Below the pieces are notes generated by a model. The model worked only from the letters and a program-made list of their open reading frames with translations, had not been told where the DNA came from and did not search any database. Below, one piece after another: positions 1-7,337 of a stretch of DNA of 15,174 nucleotides. Numbering within the stretch: the first letter of the stretch is position 1; every line of letters begins with the position of its first letter. The translations under genes were made by a program, and so were the position numbers. This stretch comes from CANGTU01 sp046336655 (GTDB lineage Bacteria > Bacteroidota > Bacteroidia > Flavobacteriales_D > Sanyastnellaceae), in assembly GCA_046336655.1 (NCBI GenBank), contig JBKDGH010000123.1, forward strand, positions 1-15,174. The letters run 5' to 3'.

Positions 1-22
1 CAACGACACTTGCCGTTTCAGG

Positions 23-52
23 TTGAGTAATTTTCATAATTTACTATATTTG
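23..52 (+). promoter_or_regulatory. Bacteroidota-type promoter for the XRE-ImmA/PIN/HsdR operon
   Basis: TTG at 23-25 is followed after 19 nt by TATATTTG at 45-52, which matches the Bacteroidota -7 consensus TAnnTTTG at the expected distance from the -33 box. Transcription would start near 58-60, giving a leader of about 20-25 nt before the ATG at 82, which has no Shine-Dalgarno sequence. This would give the restriction nuclease gene downstream its own promoter, independent of any hsdM/hsdS genes further left. The assignment rests on consensus matching alone. Confidence 0.6.
26..45. promoter_or_regulatory. Candidate operator dyad for the XRE regulator
   Basis: An imperfect dyad of 20 nt has arms AGTAA (26-30) and TTACT (41-45), with further symmetric TT/AA pairs inside; about 14 of 20 positions are symmetric. 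It fills the spacer between the -33 and -7 elements, where a bound repressor would block RNA polymerase. A second pair, GGTTGA (21-26) and TCAACC (53-58), brackets it but on a different axis. Autoregulation by the adjacent HTH protein is inferred from position. AT-rich DNA gives such dyads by chance fairly often. Confidence 0.3.
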
Positions 53-81
53 TCAACCATACCTCACCTTCCACAGACACC

Positions 82-1137
82 ATGGACTCACTCGTCAACC
101 AACGCATACGGCATGCCCGCATTCAGCGGGGCATGTCACAACAGGAGGCGGCTAATGCGCTGAATATCACTAAACAAATGGTGAGTAAATACGAAACCAG
201 CACCGTGCCGTCGAGCGACAAGCTTATCAAACTGGCCAGGCTTTACCGCACCAGAGTAGATTACTTCTTCAGTAAACCGGAAGTTGAGTTGGGGGAAATC
301 AACTTCCGGAAGAAAAGCAGTTTCAGCGCCAAAAGCCTCAATGCGCTGAAGGAGAGTGTGCGTCTTCAAATAGAAAATTACCTGTACGTCGAGAACCTGC
401 TTCACATTGAGCCCTCATTCAAGAACCCCCTGATCAATCACCCGGTCAAATCCCGCGAGGATGTGGTAAAGGCAGTGGAGATGCTGAGAAAGCAATGGAA
501 CATCGGCAACGATCCCATTCACAACATCATTGAAATGCTTGAGGACAAAGAAATCAAGGTGATCGAAATCGACGATGGCTCGATGCGGTTCGATGGTCTT
601 GCCACCGTCATAGACAATAAATTCTATGTAGTAGTAGTAAACAAAAGGATGCCTATCGAGCGCAAACGCTTTACCCTGCTTCATGAATTGGGACATCTGT
701 TGCTCAAGCTCAAAAATCTGGAGGATAAAGAGGTGGAGAAATACTGCAACTGGTTTTCCTCTGAAATGCTAATCAGCAGTGCCAATCTGCGCGCTGAACT
801 GGGCGCACACAGAAGTTCAGTTACTGTGGAGGAGCTGAAAAATCTTCAGGAGAAGTACGGCGTCAGCATCCAGGCGATTGTCTATAAGATGAAGGACATC
901 GGTCTCCTCCCTGAAAACCAGCTCAAGGTGTTCTATCAGAGACTGAATGCCAATAGTGTGTTCAAAGCTGAAATCGATCAGGAGCGCTTCAAAGGGTCGG
1001 AATACTCCAACCGTTTCAACAGCCTTGTTCATCACGCACTGGCGGAGGAAGTAATTTCTACAAGTAAAGCTTCTGCACTACTTGGAGTTCCGCTTAGTCA
1101 CCTCAAAGACAGTCTGCTCACGATTAAAACCAGGTAA
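82..1137 (+). CDS. XRE-type HTH regulator fused to ImmA/IrrE zinc peptidase
   Basis: This 351-aa cytosolic protein has two parts. Residues about 7-62 form an XRE/Cro-like helix-turn-helix, including the stretch MSQQEAANALNITKQMVSKYE. Residues about 130-290 form an ImmA/IrrE (COG2856) metallopeptidase-like domain, with the zinc motif HELGH at 201-205 and a probable third ligand E219 just before the CNWFSSEML segment. In characterised members such as ImmA and IrrE, the peptidase cleaves a repressor and so relieves repression. The XRE-COG2856 fusion is widely seen as the antitoxin or regulatory partner in toxin-antitoxin-like pairs. It is first in an operon with a PIN nuclease 2 nt downstream and an HsdR-like gene. 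The ATG at 82 sits at a suitable distance from the promoter at 23-52. The family is clear, but its substrate is unknown; the PIN protein, or the HTH part itself, are possibilities. Confidence 0.9.
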   Translation: MDSLVNQRIRHARIQRGMSQQEAANALNITKQMVSKYETSTVPSSDKLIKLARLYRTRVDYFFSKPEVELGEINFRKKSSFSAKSLNALKESVRLQIENYLYVENLLHIEPSFKNPLINHPVKSREDVVKAVEMLRKQWNIGNDPIHNIIEMLEDKEIKVIEIDDGSMRFDGLATVIDNKFYVVVVNKRMPIERKRFTLLHELGHLLLKLKNLEDKEVEKYCNWFSSEMLISSANLRAELGAHRSSVTVEELKNLQEKYGVSIQAIVYKMKDIGLLPENQLKVFYQRLNANSVFKAEIDQERFKGSEYSNRFNSLVHHALAEEVISTSKASALLGVPLSHLKDSLLTIKTR

Positions 1138-1139
1138 GT

Positions 1140-1640
1140 ATGCTTCTGCTGATCAGCGACGCGAATATTCTGATTGACATCGTAAAGCTCGATCTCGTCG
1201 CTGCCTTTTTCCAACTCCCGCACGATATTCAAACTACTGACTTCGCGTTTGAAGAGTTGCTTGGAGATCAAGATGTGATACTTCCCCATAATGGCCTCAC
1301 CATCATTACCACGCCACATCCTGAAGAGCTCGAGGAAATTTCAGCCTTGTACAGGCAACACACAGGAATTAGTTATCCAGATGCATCTGTATGGTACTAT
1401 GCCCAAAAACAAGATGGCATTCTGGTTACCGGTGATGGGACCCTTCGTAAGAAAGCTGCTGCCAGCGGCATTGAAGTTCGCGGAATCATTTTCATTCTCG
1501 ATGAAATGAAAACGCATAATTTATTCTCGGTTGAACATGGCATACTTAAATTGCAACAACTTTTAGAAATCAATCCGCGCTTGCCGGAAGACTTGATCCA
1601 ACAACGAATAACAGACTGGACCGCTGAATTAAACCTATGA
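1140..1640 (+). CDS. PIN-domain ribonuclease, probable toxin partner of the XRE-ImmA protein
   Basis: This 166-aa protein has the acidic set expected of a PIN fold: D7 in ISDANILID at the N-terminus, E38 after the second strand, D81 in YPDASVWYYA and D99 in LVTGDGTLR. PIN proteins are Mg2+-dependent ribonucleases and often toxins that cut tRNA, mRNA or rRNA. The gene starts 2 nt after the stop of the XRE-ImmA gene, and its last codons overlap the HsdR-like start as ATGA, so the three are probably translated together. Adjacent XRE-COG2856 and PIN genes are a recurrent toxin-antitoxin-like pairing. The C-terminal 45 residues, including a predicted helix ending in TDWTAELNL, extend past the minimal PIN core. 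The exact PIN subfamily and RNA target cannot be read from the sequence. Confidence 0.85.
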   Translation: MLLLISDANILIDIVKLDLVAAFFQLPHDIQTTDFAFEELLGDQDVILPHNGLTIITTPHPEELEEISALYRQHTGISYPDASVWYYAQKQDGILVTGDGTLRKKAAASGIEVRGIIFILDEMKTHNLFSVEHGILKLQQLLEINPRLPEDLIQQRITDWTAELNL

Positions 1641-4003
1641 ACGAAGCAGAAACCCGCGCTGAACTAATAGACCCCAAACTCCGGGCTTGTGGCTGGGGTG
1701 TGGTGGAGGGTTCGCGGGTGCTCAGGGAGTTCACTATAACCGCTGGACGTATTCAGACCGGTGGTCGTGGAAAGCGGGAAATCGCCGATTATGTGTTGGT
1801 ATACAAGGGTATTAAACTGGCCGTAATTGAAGCCAAAAGTGCACAGGAGGAAGTGGGCGAAGGGGTGATGCAGGCCAAGAAATACGCTCAGAAACTCCAG
1901 CTCGAAACGACATACAGTACCAACGGCAGAGCCATCTATCAGATGTGCATGAAGTCGGGTACGGAAGGTCTGGTGGATGATTTCCTGTCTCCGCAACAGC
2001 TTTGGGAAAAGACCTTCCCTCCTGCTCAGGTTACCGCAACCAATCCGGCCGAGCGGGAAGCCAAAGCACATACCGCCACCTGGCGGGAGCATTTCGCGGA
2101 AGTTCCCTTTGAAGATAAAAGCGGTAGCTGGCAACCGAGGTACTATCAGGAAATTGCGGTACAACGCGTAGTGGAAGCCATTGCCAATGGCAAAGAGCGG
2201 ATTCTGCTTACGCTTGCCACAGGCACCGGTAAAACAGCCATCGCCTTCCAGATTGCATGGAAGCTGTTCCAGACTCGCTGGAACCTGATGCGCGATGGTA
2301 GCCGCCGGCCGCGAATACTCTTCCTTGCGGACCGAAACATTCTTGCCGATCAGGCTTATAATGCCTTTTCATCGTTTCCGGATGATGCGCTCGTGCGCAT
2401 AAAGCCCAACGAAATAAAAAAGAGCGGCAAGGTGCCTACCAACGGCAGCGTGTTCTTTACCATTTTCCAAACGTTCATGTCAGGCACCGACAGTGAAGGA
2501 AAGCCTGCCCCCTACTTTGGAGAATATCCCAGCGACTATTTCGACTTCATCATCATTGACGAGTGCCACCGGGGCGGAGCCAATGATGAAAGTACCTGGC
2601 GCAACATTCTCGAATACTTCAGTCCGGCGGTACAGCTCGGACTCACTGCTACGCCGAAGCGACAGGATAATGTGGACACCTACCGCTACTTCGGTGATCC
2701 TGTCTATATCTACTCGTTGAAAGAAGGAATCAACGACGGATTTCTGACACCTTTCAAGGTCAAGCGCATCCAAACCACGCTGGATGATTACCGCTACACC
2801 TCTGATGACACGGTGCTGGAAGGTGAAATTGAAGAAGGACGGCTGTATGAGGAAAAAGACTTTAACCGCACCATTGAGATTACCGCCCGCGAGTCCAAGC
2901 GGGTGAGCTTGTTTCTCGCTGAGGCCGATCCAAGGGAAAAGGCCATTCTATTTTGCGCCAATCAGGCGCATGCTGCGCTCATCAGGGATCTGGTCAATCA
3001 ATTGGCCGACACCACTGACCCATTTTACTGTGTGCGGGTTACAGCTAATGACGGTGAAGAAGGCGAGCGCATGCTCCGCGAATTTCAGGACAATGAGAAA
3101 ACCATTCCCACCATCCTGACCACGTCGCAGAAATTATCCACCGGGGTTGACGCTCGCAATATCCGGAGCATCGTATTGCTGCGTCCGGTCAACTCGATGA
3201 TTGAGTTCAAGCAGATTGTGGGGCGTGGCACCAGGCTTTTCGATGGTAAAGAGTTCTTCACCATTTATGACTTTGTAGATGCCTACCGTCATTTTTCCGA
3301 CCCCGAATGGGATGGCGAGCCATTGAATGATTACGAAGAGCCCGGCTTTGAGCCCGGTCACGAGTACACCCCTCGCCCACCACGCACGCAACCTGCCGAG
3401 CGGGAGCGCAGACAGAAAATCAAGGTAGCCCTCCGGCGCGGCAAAGAGCGCGAAATACAACACATGGTTTCCACCTCCTTTTGGAGTGCCGATGGCCGAC
3501 CGATATCCGCAGAGGAATTTCTTCAGACACTGTTTGGAGAGTTACCCAAGTTGTTCAAAGATGAGCACGAACTGCGAAGAATCTGGAGCAATCCAATTAC
3601 CCGTCGCACCCTGTTGGAAAAACTCGAGGAAGCTGGATTTCCGAAGTCAGACCTGCTCACCCTCCAAAAGCTGGTGGACATGGAGAAAAGCGACCTGTAC
3701 GATGTGCTCGAGTACGTATTCAACGGGGACTACGTAGCTATGACGCGCGAGGCGCGAGCGCAGGCCGCGGAGGCGACCATCTTCGCGCTGATGAACGAAA
3801 ATCAAAAGGAGTTCATCGCCTTTGTGCTGAGCAAGTATATCGAGACCGGTGTAGAAGAGCTCGATCAGGAAAAACTCCCAATTCTTCTTACCAACAAGTA
3901 TCAATCCCTGGAAGACGCACGCAACGTGCTCGGGGATGTGTCACACATCAGCAAGCTCTTCATTGAATTCCAGCAGCATTTGTACAATCAGGGGGCGGCT
4001 TGA
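1637..4003 (+). CDS. hsdR: Type I restriction endonuclease subunit R-like nuclease-helicase
   Basis: This 788-aa protein has the HsdR domain order. The N-terminal nuclease has D51 and E65-A66-K67 of a PD-(D/E)XK site, followed by Q79xxxY83, a mark of type I R subunits. The SF2 motor follows: Walker A ATGTGKT at 194-200, DECH at 308-311, TATP at 337-340, and QIVGRGTR (motif VI) at 526-533. Residues about 600-780 form a helical C-terminal region like that of the EcoEI R-type family, which binds the methyltransferase core. In complete systems HsdR translocates DNA and cuts it once docked on HsdM2-HsdS. The catalytic residues look intact and the length is normal for the shorter EcoEI-type subunits. 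It overlaps the PIN gene by 4 nt. No hsdM or hsdS is present downstream; they may lie left of the window, or this may be a stand-alone nuclease-helicase. Confidence 0.9.
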   Translation: MNEAETRAELIDPKLRACGWGVVEGSRVLREFTITAGRIQTGGRGKREIADYVLVYKGIKLAVIEAKSAQEEVGEGVMQAKKYAQKLQLETTYSTNGRAIYQMCMKSGTEGLVDDFLSPQQLWEKTFPPAQVTATNPAEREAKAHTATWREHFAEVPFEDKSGSWQPRYYQEIAVQRVVEAIANGKERILLTLATGTGKTAIAFQIAWKLFQTRWNLMRDGSRRPRILFLADRNILADQAYNAFSSFPDDALVRIKPNEIKKSGKVPTNGSVFFTIFQTFMSGTDSEGKPAPYFGEYPSDYFDFIIIDECHRGGANDESTWRNILEYFSPAVQLGLTATPKRQDNVDTYRYFGDPVYIYSLKEGINDGFLTPFKVKRIQTTLDDYRYTSDDTVLEGEIEEGRLYEEKDFNRTIEITARESKRVSLFLAEADPREKAILFCANQAHAALIRDLVNQLADTTDPFYCVRVTANDGEEGERMLREFQDNEKTIPTILTTSQKLSTGVDARNIRSIVLLRPVNSMIEFKQIVGRGTRLFDGKEFFTIYDFVDAYRHFSDPEWDGEPLNDYEEPGFEPGHEYTPRPPRTQPAERERRQKIKVALRRGKEREIQHMVSTSFWSADGRPISAEEFLQTLFGELPKLFKDEHELRRIWSNPITRRTLLEKLEEAGFPKSDLLTLQKLVDMEKSDLYDVLEYVFNGDYVAMTREARAQAAEATIFALMNENQKEFIAFVLSKYIETGVEELDQEKLPILLTNKYQSLEDARNVLGDVSHISKLFIEFQQHLYNQGAA

Positions 4004-4074
4004 CCGCAATATAATCTGCTTGGTTGTGGTCATGTCCAATCTAATTGCCTACAATCATTCCCCATCTTGATAAT

Positions 4075-4764
4075 TTAGTAAATATCTGCTTCGAGTGCGC
4101 CCCGTTTCAAACAACAATCAATCATTCTCCCTTTGAGCAAAACTCTTTTAATGTATTCTTTGTGAGCTTCCATTTCCGTTCCGTCGTTGTTGTAAGAATT
4201 CGAAACATCCAAGGCATCTGACAATTTATAATCTCTGACATTGAAAACAGCTCCTATTGTGCCGCTGAAATAAGGAGATTGCAGTGAATTGCGTATGACT
4301 GAAAACTGAGTGCTATCCATAGCTATTTCGGCTACAAAATATCTCCTTGGGTACTCAAAGAACTCTCCAAAATCAGAAAATCTTCCCATCGGCTCACGGA
4401 ACAATATGTCCAGAGACTCTAGTTCTGTCAGCTGAATATGATACATAGAGTCAATTAGTGCAACATCTAACACCCTTCCCTCAAAGAAAACTGGAGTTGA
4501 TAGATTAGAAACGAATTCTTGAAACTGATAGGTTAGCATTCGCTTATTCAAAAGAGAATCAGCACCATGTCGAACTACAAGATCACGAACCTTGTCTGAA
4601 TACACCGCCTCAACAATCGAATCATTAATCCTCTTGAAATACTTTTCTCTTTCACGTTTCGACACAACAACATCTGCCTTCCTATCCCCGCAAGAAAACA
4701 GCGACAAAAGGGTTGTTACAGAAAAAACGAGAATAAAATTTAATCCGAATCTCCTTGTTATCAT
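4075..4764 (-). CDS. Predicted lipoprotein of unknown function
   Basis: This 229-aa protein has no family that I recognise. The N-terminus is a lipoprotein signal: two arginines, a hydrophobic stretch (residues 8-23) and a lipobox ending LFS-C25, followed by G-D. The mature protein would be anchored to a membrane on its periplasmic or outer face. The rest is charged and soluble, without further membrane segments, and has two cysteines near the C-terminus (IDCCLK). It stands alone, facing the defence operon end to end and the 516-aa gene head to head. Its DNA is visibly richer in A and T than both neighbours, and it encodes many Ser, Asn and Asp residues, which suggests separate acquisition. 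No consensus promoter or terminator was found around it. Confidence 0.7.
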   Translation of the reverse strand: MITRRFGLNFILVFSVTTLLSLFSCGDRKADVVVSKREREKYFKRINDSIVEAVYSDKVRDLVVRHGADSLLNKRMLTYQFQEFVSNLSTPVFFEGRVLDVALIDSMYHIQLTELESLDILFREPMGRFSDFGEFFEYPRRYFVAEIAMDSTQFSVIRNSLQSPYFSGTIGAVFNVRDYKLSDALDVSNSYNNDGTEMEAHKEYIKRVLLKGRMIDCCLKRGALEADIY

Positions 4765-4887
4765 AGTTGTTTTGAAATGTTTACAATTTTACTATTTTAG
4801 CCAAGAAGGTCGAAAAATAGTCACCTAACCAATAAAAACAAAAAGCAAACTTGAGCTCCTCAGAGTTAAAAATCAAATTCCTCCTTT

Positions 4888-6438
4888 ATGCTCGACCTCT
4901 TCTCTCAAATCTACGACGTCCTTTTCGAGCAAGAGCGCAAGCAGTTTCACAAGTGGTATGACGCGAACTGCAAGGGAGAGTTGGAGAAAAAGCTCTATGA
5001 CCTCGTGCGTAAGCGCAAACCGCTGAGCACGGAGGAACTGGCCATAAAGCTCTATGGCGATAAAACGAGGACTACTGCAATCAGGCAGTTGAGGCAATCA
5101 CTCACGGAGCGGCTGGTTGAATTTAGTTCGCAAACAATCTGGCCGCAAAGCAGACCCACCAAAACAAAATCATCGCGCAGCTCCATCCGTCGCATCGTGG
5201 ATATGGCCGATTTACTGATCGAGCGCCGCGCCACACCAGTCGCCCGTCATTATCTGGAATATGCCTATACCAATGCCAAGCAGGCACGCGCATGGGACTT
5301 TCTTGAAACCATTGGCAAATTCAAACTGGAGCATGCGCAGGCCCTGGGAATCAGCGCGCATGAAGCCTATGATACCTGGCAAAAAGATAACGAGCAGTAC
5401 CGGTCATACATGCATGTGCTCCATGCACGCAATGTGCTTGCAGAGCAACTCACAGAATACCGCAGACAAGGCGTTGTGCCGGACCAGGAGCAACTGATCC
5501 TTGAATTCTACGGACAATTTGAGCCCAACGAGGCAGAACGGGCTAATCCGGAATTCATGCTGCGCATCTGCCAGATGTTTCGCGCTGTCATGCTCAGCTC
5601 AAAGGATTACTGGCGCCTTGAGTCGTTTGTGCGCGAAGTGTGGATTGACTTGCTGTCACGCAATGCCTTCACCGTGCATGACGATGGAGTTCGGCGCGAG
5701 TTTCTTTTCATGCTTGCACAGGCTGCCTTCCGCAACCGGAGTTTTGAGGATGCCGAGGACTTCCTGCGTCAGATGCAGGTGTTGATGGTCATTCCGGTGC
5801 AGCGCAATGATCCGGAATACGCCCGCATGGTATCACTCCGTGCCACGTTGTACATGTACACTGATCGTCGGGATGAGGCGGTGGAGCAACTCCGAAAAGC
5901 GCTTTACGGACCAGAACCGGTCGAGTACGAAACCGAGCGGTGGAATATGCAGCTCAATCTGGCCGTGGCTTATTTCTGCATGAAGGAATTTGAACGCGCA
6001 CTCGATCAGCTCGCACGCCTCAGTCAACCTGAAGATGAGTACCGCGAAACCTTTGGCGTGGAATGGATATACAAGCGCCGCATGATTCATGTGGTCATCC
6101 TTTGGGAGTCCGGAGCGCGTGCTGATGCAGAGGATTTGCTGGAAAAGCTACTCACCGATTTCGCTCCGTTTCTTCAACAGGAAATGTATCAGCGAGCACG
6201 CGTATTCATGGAATTTGTACTCCGTGGTTTCCGCGATCCGGAAATCGTTCGGCAACATGCCTTCCACCTCGAAGTGCGGGATGCCCACCTTGGATGGGGC
6301 GACCGTGAGGATATCCAGGCGATGTTTTTCTTCTGTTGGTTCAGGGCGTGGATGTTGGGACAGCCCTTTTATGACACCTTTCTCGACAGGCTTAATGAGC
6401 AAGGGCCGAATTGGGACTTCCCTTTCAGTCTGAAATAG
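4888..6438 (+). CDS. Large helical-repeat (TPR-like) cytosolic protein, unknown function
   Basis: This 516-aa protein has no signal peptide or membrane segment and is rich in Arg, Glu, Leu and Gln. From about residue 230 it shows repeated helix pairs of TPR type, for example REFLFMLAQAAFRNRSFEDA, ARMVSLRATLYMYTDRRDEA and WNMQLNLAVAYFCMKEFERA, each with the small/aromatic spacing of TPR units. The first 110 residues, with a basic helix-rich segment (KLYDLVRKRKPLSTEELAIKL), could be a separate winged-helix-like or adaptor part; this is speculative. TPR arrays act as protein-binding scaffolds. The ATG follows an AT-rich leader with a weak CCTCC-containing stretch and no Shine-Dalgarno sequence. 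The HTH gene follows after 87 nt with its own promoter. Residues RDAHLG near the C-terminus recur in that HTH protein, from an identical 17-nt DNA stretch. Confidence 0.75.
   Translation: MLDLFSQIYDVLFEQERKQFHKWYDANCKGELEKKLYDLVRKRKPLSTEELAIKLYGDKTRTTAIRQLRQSLTERLVEFSSQTIWPQSRPTKTKSSRSSIRRIVDMADLLIERRATPVARHYLEYAYTNAKQARAWDFLETIGKFKLEHAQALGISAHEAYDTWQKDNEQYRSYMHVLHARNVLAEQLTEYRRQGVVPDQEQLILEFYGQFEPNEAERANPEFMLRICQMFRAVMLSSKDYWRLESFVREVWIDLLSRNAFTVHDDGVRREFLFMLAQAAFRNRSFEDAEDFLRQMQVLMVIPVQRNDPEYARMVSLRATLYMYTDRRDEAVEQLRKALYGPEPVEYETERWNMQLNLAVAYFCMKEFERALDQLARLSQPEDEYRETFGVEWIYKRRMIHVVILWESGARADAEDLLEKLLTDFAPFLQQEMYQRARVFMEFVLRGFRDPEIVRQHAFHLEVRDAHLGWGDREDIQAMFFFCWFRAWMLGQPFYDTFLDRLNEQGPNWDFPFSLK
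6277..6293 (+). repeat. 17-nt direct repeat, copy 1
   Basis: The stretch CGGGATGCCCACCTTGG recurs exactly at 7000-7016, 723 nt downstream. Both copies are read in the same frame and encode the tail of (V/Q)RDAHLG, near the C-termini of two unrelated-looking proteins. A 17-nt exact match in about 15 kb is unlikely by chance. It may mark a shared short motif, a past duplication or a recombination footprint. Confidence 0.6.
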
Positions 6439-6452
6439 TCATACTCAATCGG

Positions 6453-6500
6453 CTCAACACACTTCATTCAACATAAATTTGTTGAACTCACCGTGTTGAA
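6453..6500. promoter_or_regulatory. Symmetric four-half-site operator (TGTTGAA boxes)
   Basis: Four copies of the 7-mer TGTTGAA or its complement lie here: CTCAACA (6453-6459, one mismatch), TTCAACA (6467-6473), TGTTGAA (6480-6486) and TGTTGAA (6494-6500). The inner pair is an inverted repeat with a 6-nt spacer. The outer boxes each lie exactly 7 nt further out, so all four share one axis at 6476.5. The two right-hand boxes overlap the -33 element and abut the -7 element of the promoter at 6478-6510. This geometry fits cooperative binding of a dimer pair, most simply by the HTH protein encoded immediately downstream, as autorepression. The sites are seen directly; the binding protein is inferred. 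Confidence 0.65.
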
Positions 6501-6510
6501 TATAATTTTG
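6478..6510 (+). promoter_or_regulatory. Bacteroidota-type promoter of the HTH/coiled-coil gene
   Basis: TTTG at 6478-6481 and TAATTTTG at 6503-6510 (a full TAnnTTTG match) are separated by 21 nt; the alternative TTG at 6482-6484 gives 18 nt. The start of transcription would fall near 6516-6518. This excludes the in-frame ATG at 6493 as a start codon and points to the ATG at 6526. Confidence 0.65.
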
Positions 6511-6525
6511 GTCAAACAAAGCGCC

Positions 6526-7038
6526 ATGATTTCATCCATAGCCCAGCTTCGCAAGAAACTCAATATCCGGCAAGTTGAGCTCGGATTGATGATGGGACGG
6601 TCGCGTTCCCTGATGAATCACTTCGAACACGGCAGGGCCATGGAGACCGGAGCGCGTCTCGATCTGATCAATGCGCTTCACCGGTTGGTAGACCGGGTAA
6701 GTCCGAATGCCACGGTGAACCCTTATTTGAATGAAAAAGAAGCTCAGGAAGCAGCCAACGAATACGAAGCACAAGTTCGGAGTCATTCACAGAAACAGGC
6801 ACAGCAACTATCCGAACAGCTCAAAGCGATGGAAGTGGAGTATCAGCAACTCATCCAATCCATGCGCATCTGGGCGGCTATAATCAATGAGCCTGATTGT
6901 CCACCAGAAGTGCACCAATGGATCGGAGTAATAACAGCCCAACTTACAAAGCGTGCACGAAAATGCAATCCATTGGAGCAGTCTAAGCTCCGCTTGCAAC
7001 GGGATGCCCACCTTGGCAAAGCACAAGGGCATGAATAG
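6526..7038 (+). CDS. Small HTH (XRE-like) regulator with coiled-coil tail
   Basis: This protein has 170 aa from the ATG at 6526. That start is preferred over the in-frame ATG at 6493 because 6493 lies inside the promoter. The first ~50 residues (ISSIAQLRKKLNIRQVELGL, then MMGRSRSLMNHFEHGRAME) read as a Cro/XRE-type helix-turn-helix with a recognition helix around SRSLMNHFE. Residues about 75-120 are a Glu/Gln/Lys-rich coiled coil, then a basic helical C-terminus. It probably represses its own promoter through the TGTTGAA boxes at 6453-6500. No partner toxin or peptidase gene follows directly, so a toxin-antitoxin role is not supported. The HTH assignment comes from pattern reading and is moderately certain. 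Confidence 0.7.
   Translation: MISSIAQLRKKLNIRQVELGLMMGRSRSLMNHFEHGRAMETGARLDLINALHRLVDRVSPNATVNPYLNEKEAQEAANEYEAQVRSHSQKQAQQLSEQLKAMEVEYQQLIQSMRIWAAIINEPDCPPEVHQWIGVITAQLTKRARKCNPLEQSKLRLQRDAHLGKAQGHE
7000..7016 (+). repeat. 17-nt direct repeat, copy 2
   Basis: Exact second copy of the stretch at 6277-6293, lying in the last codons of the HTH gene and read in the same frame (RDAHLG). Confidence 0.6.
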
Positions 7039-7337
7039 CCCGACTTTGGATGAAAATCACAGCTATTTCAGAGCGAATTTTTTCTGTTCCCCATCCGAAA
7101 AACCGGCAAAATGAACCCTACGCCTGAGACTTCGGGCATTTCTCCTCAATCTCCTATTTGACAAGGGTTTCCCGGAATTGTCCTTGCCGGGACAAACCAA
7201 ATAATACCGCGGTTTTAGCACTACGAGAGAAGCCATGAACCAGGAAGGTGGATTTGTCCTGCCCACAACTTTGCGTCGTTCAATTGCTCGAAAGAACAGT
7301 TGGGCAGAAAACAACAAATCTCTCTCTACAGTTGCCT
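7039..7337. other. Intergenic region with small hairpins, no convincing gene
   Basis: About 300 nt lie between the HTH gene and the next coding region. Inverted repeats cluster at 7171-7195: TTGTCC (7178-7183) pairs with GGACAA (7190-7195) around a 6-nt loop, and CCCGG (7171-7175) could instead pair with CCGGG (7187-7191), so two alternative folds compete. A 37-codon reading frame starting at ATG 7235 ends at 7348, overlapping the start of the next gene by 11 nt, and might be a leader peptide, but nothing else supports it. No full TAnnTTTG promoter match was found; CAACTTTG near 7265 has one mismatch. Confidence 0.4.

Noticed and set aside
1664..2164. 166-aa minus-strand open frame within the HsdR-like gene
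   Set aside because: It lies opposite the nuclease domain and shows no recognisable motif; it is a by-product of the GC-rich third positions of the real gene.
6493..6525. Upstream in-frame ATG for the HTH gene
   Set aside because: It lies within the operator and before the -7 element, so it would not be in the transcript; the ATG at 6526 fits.
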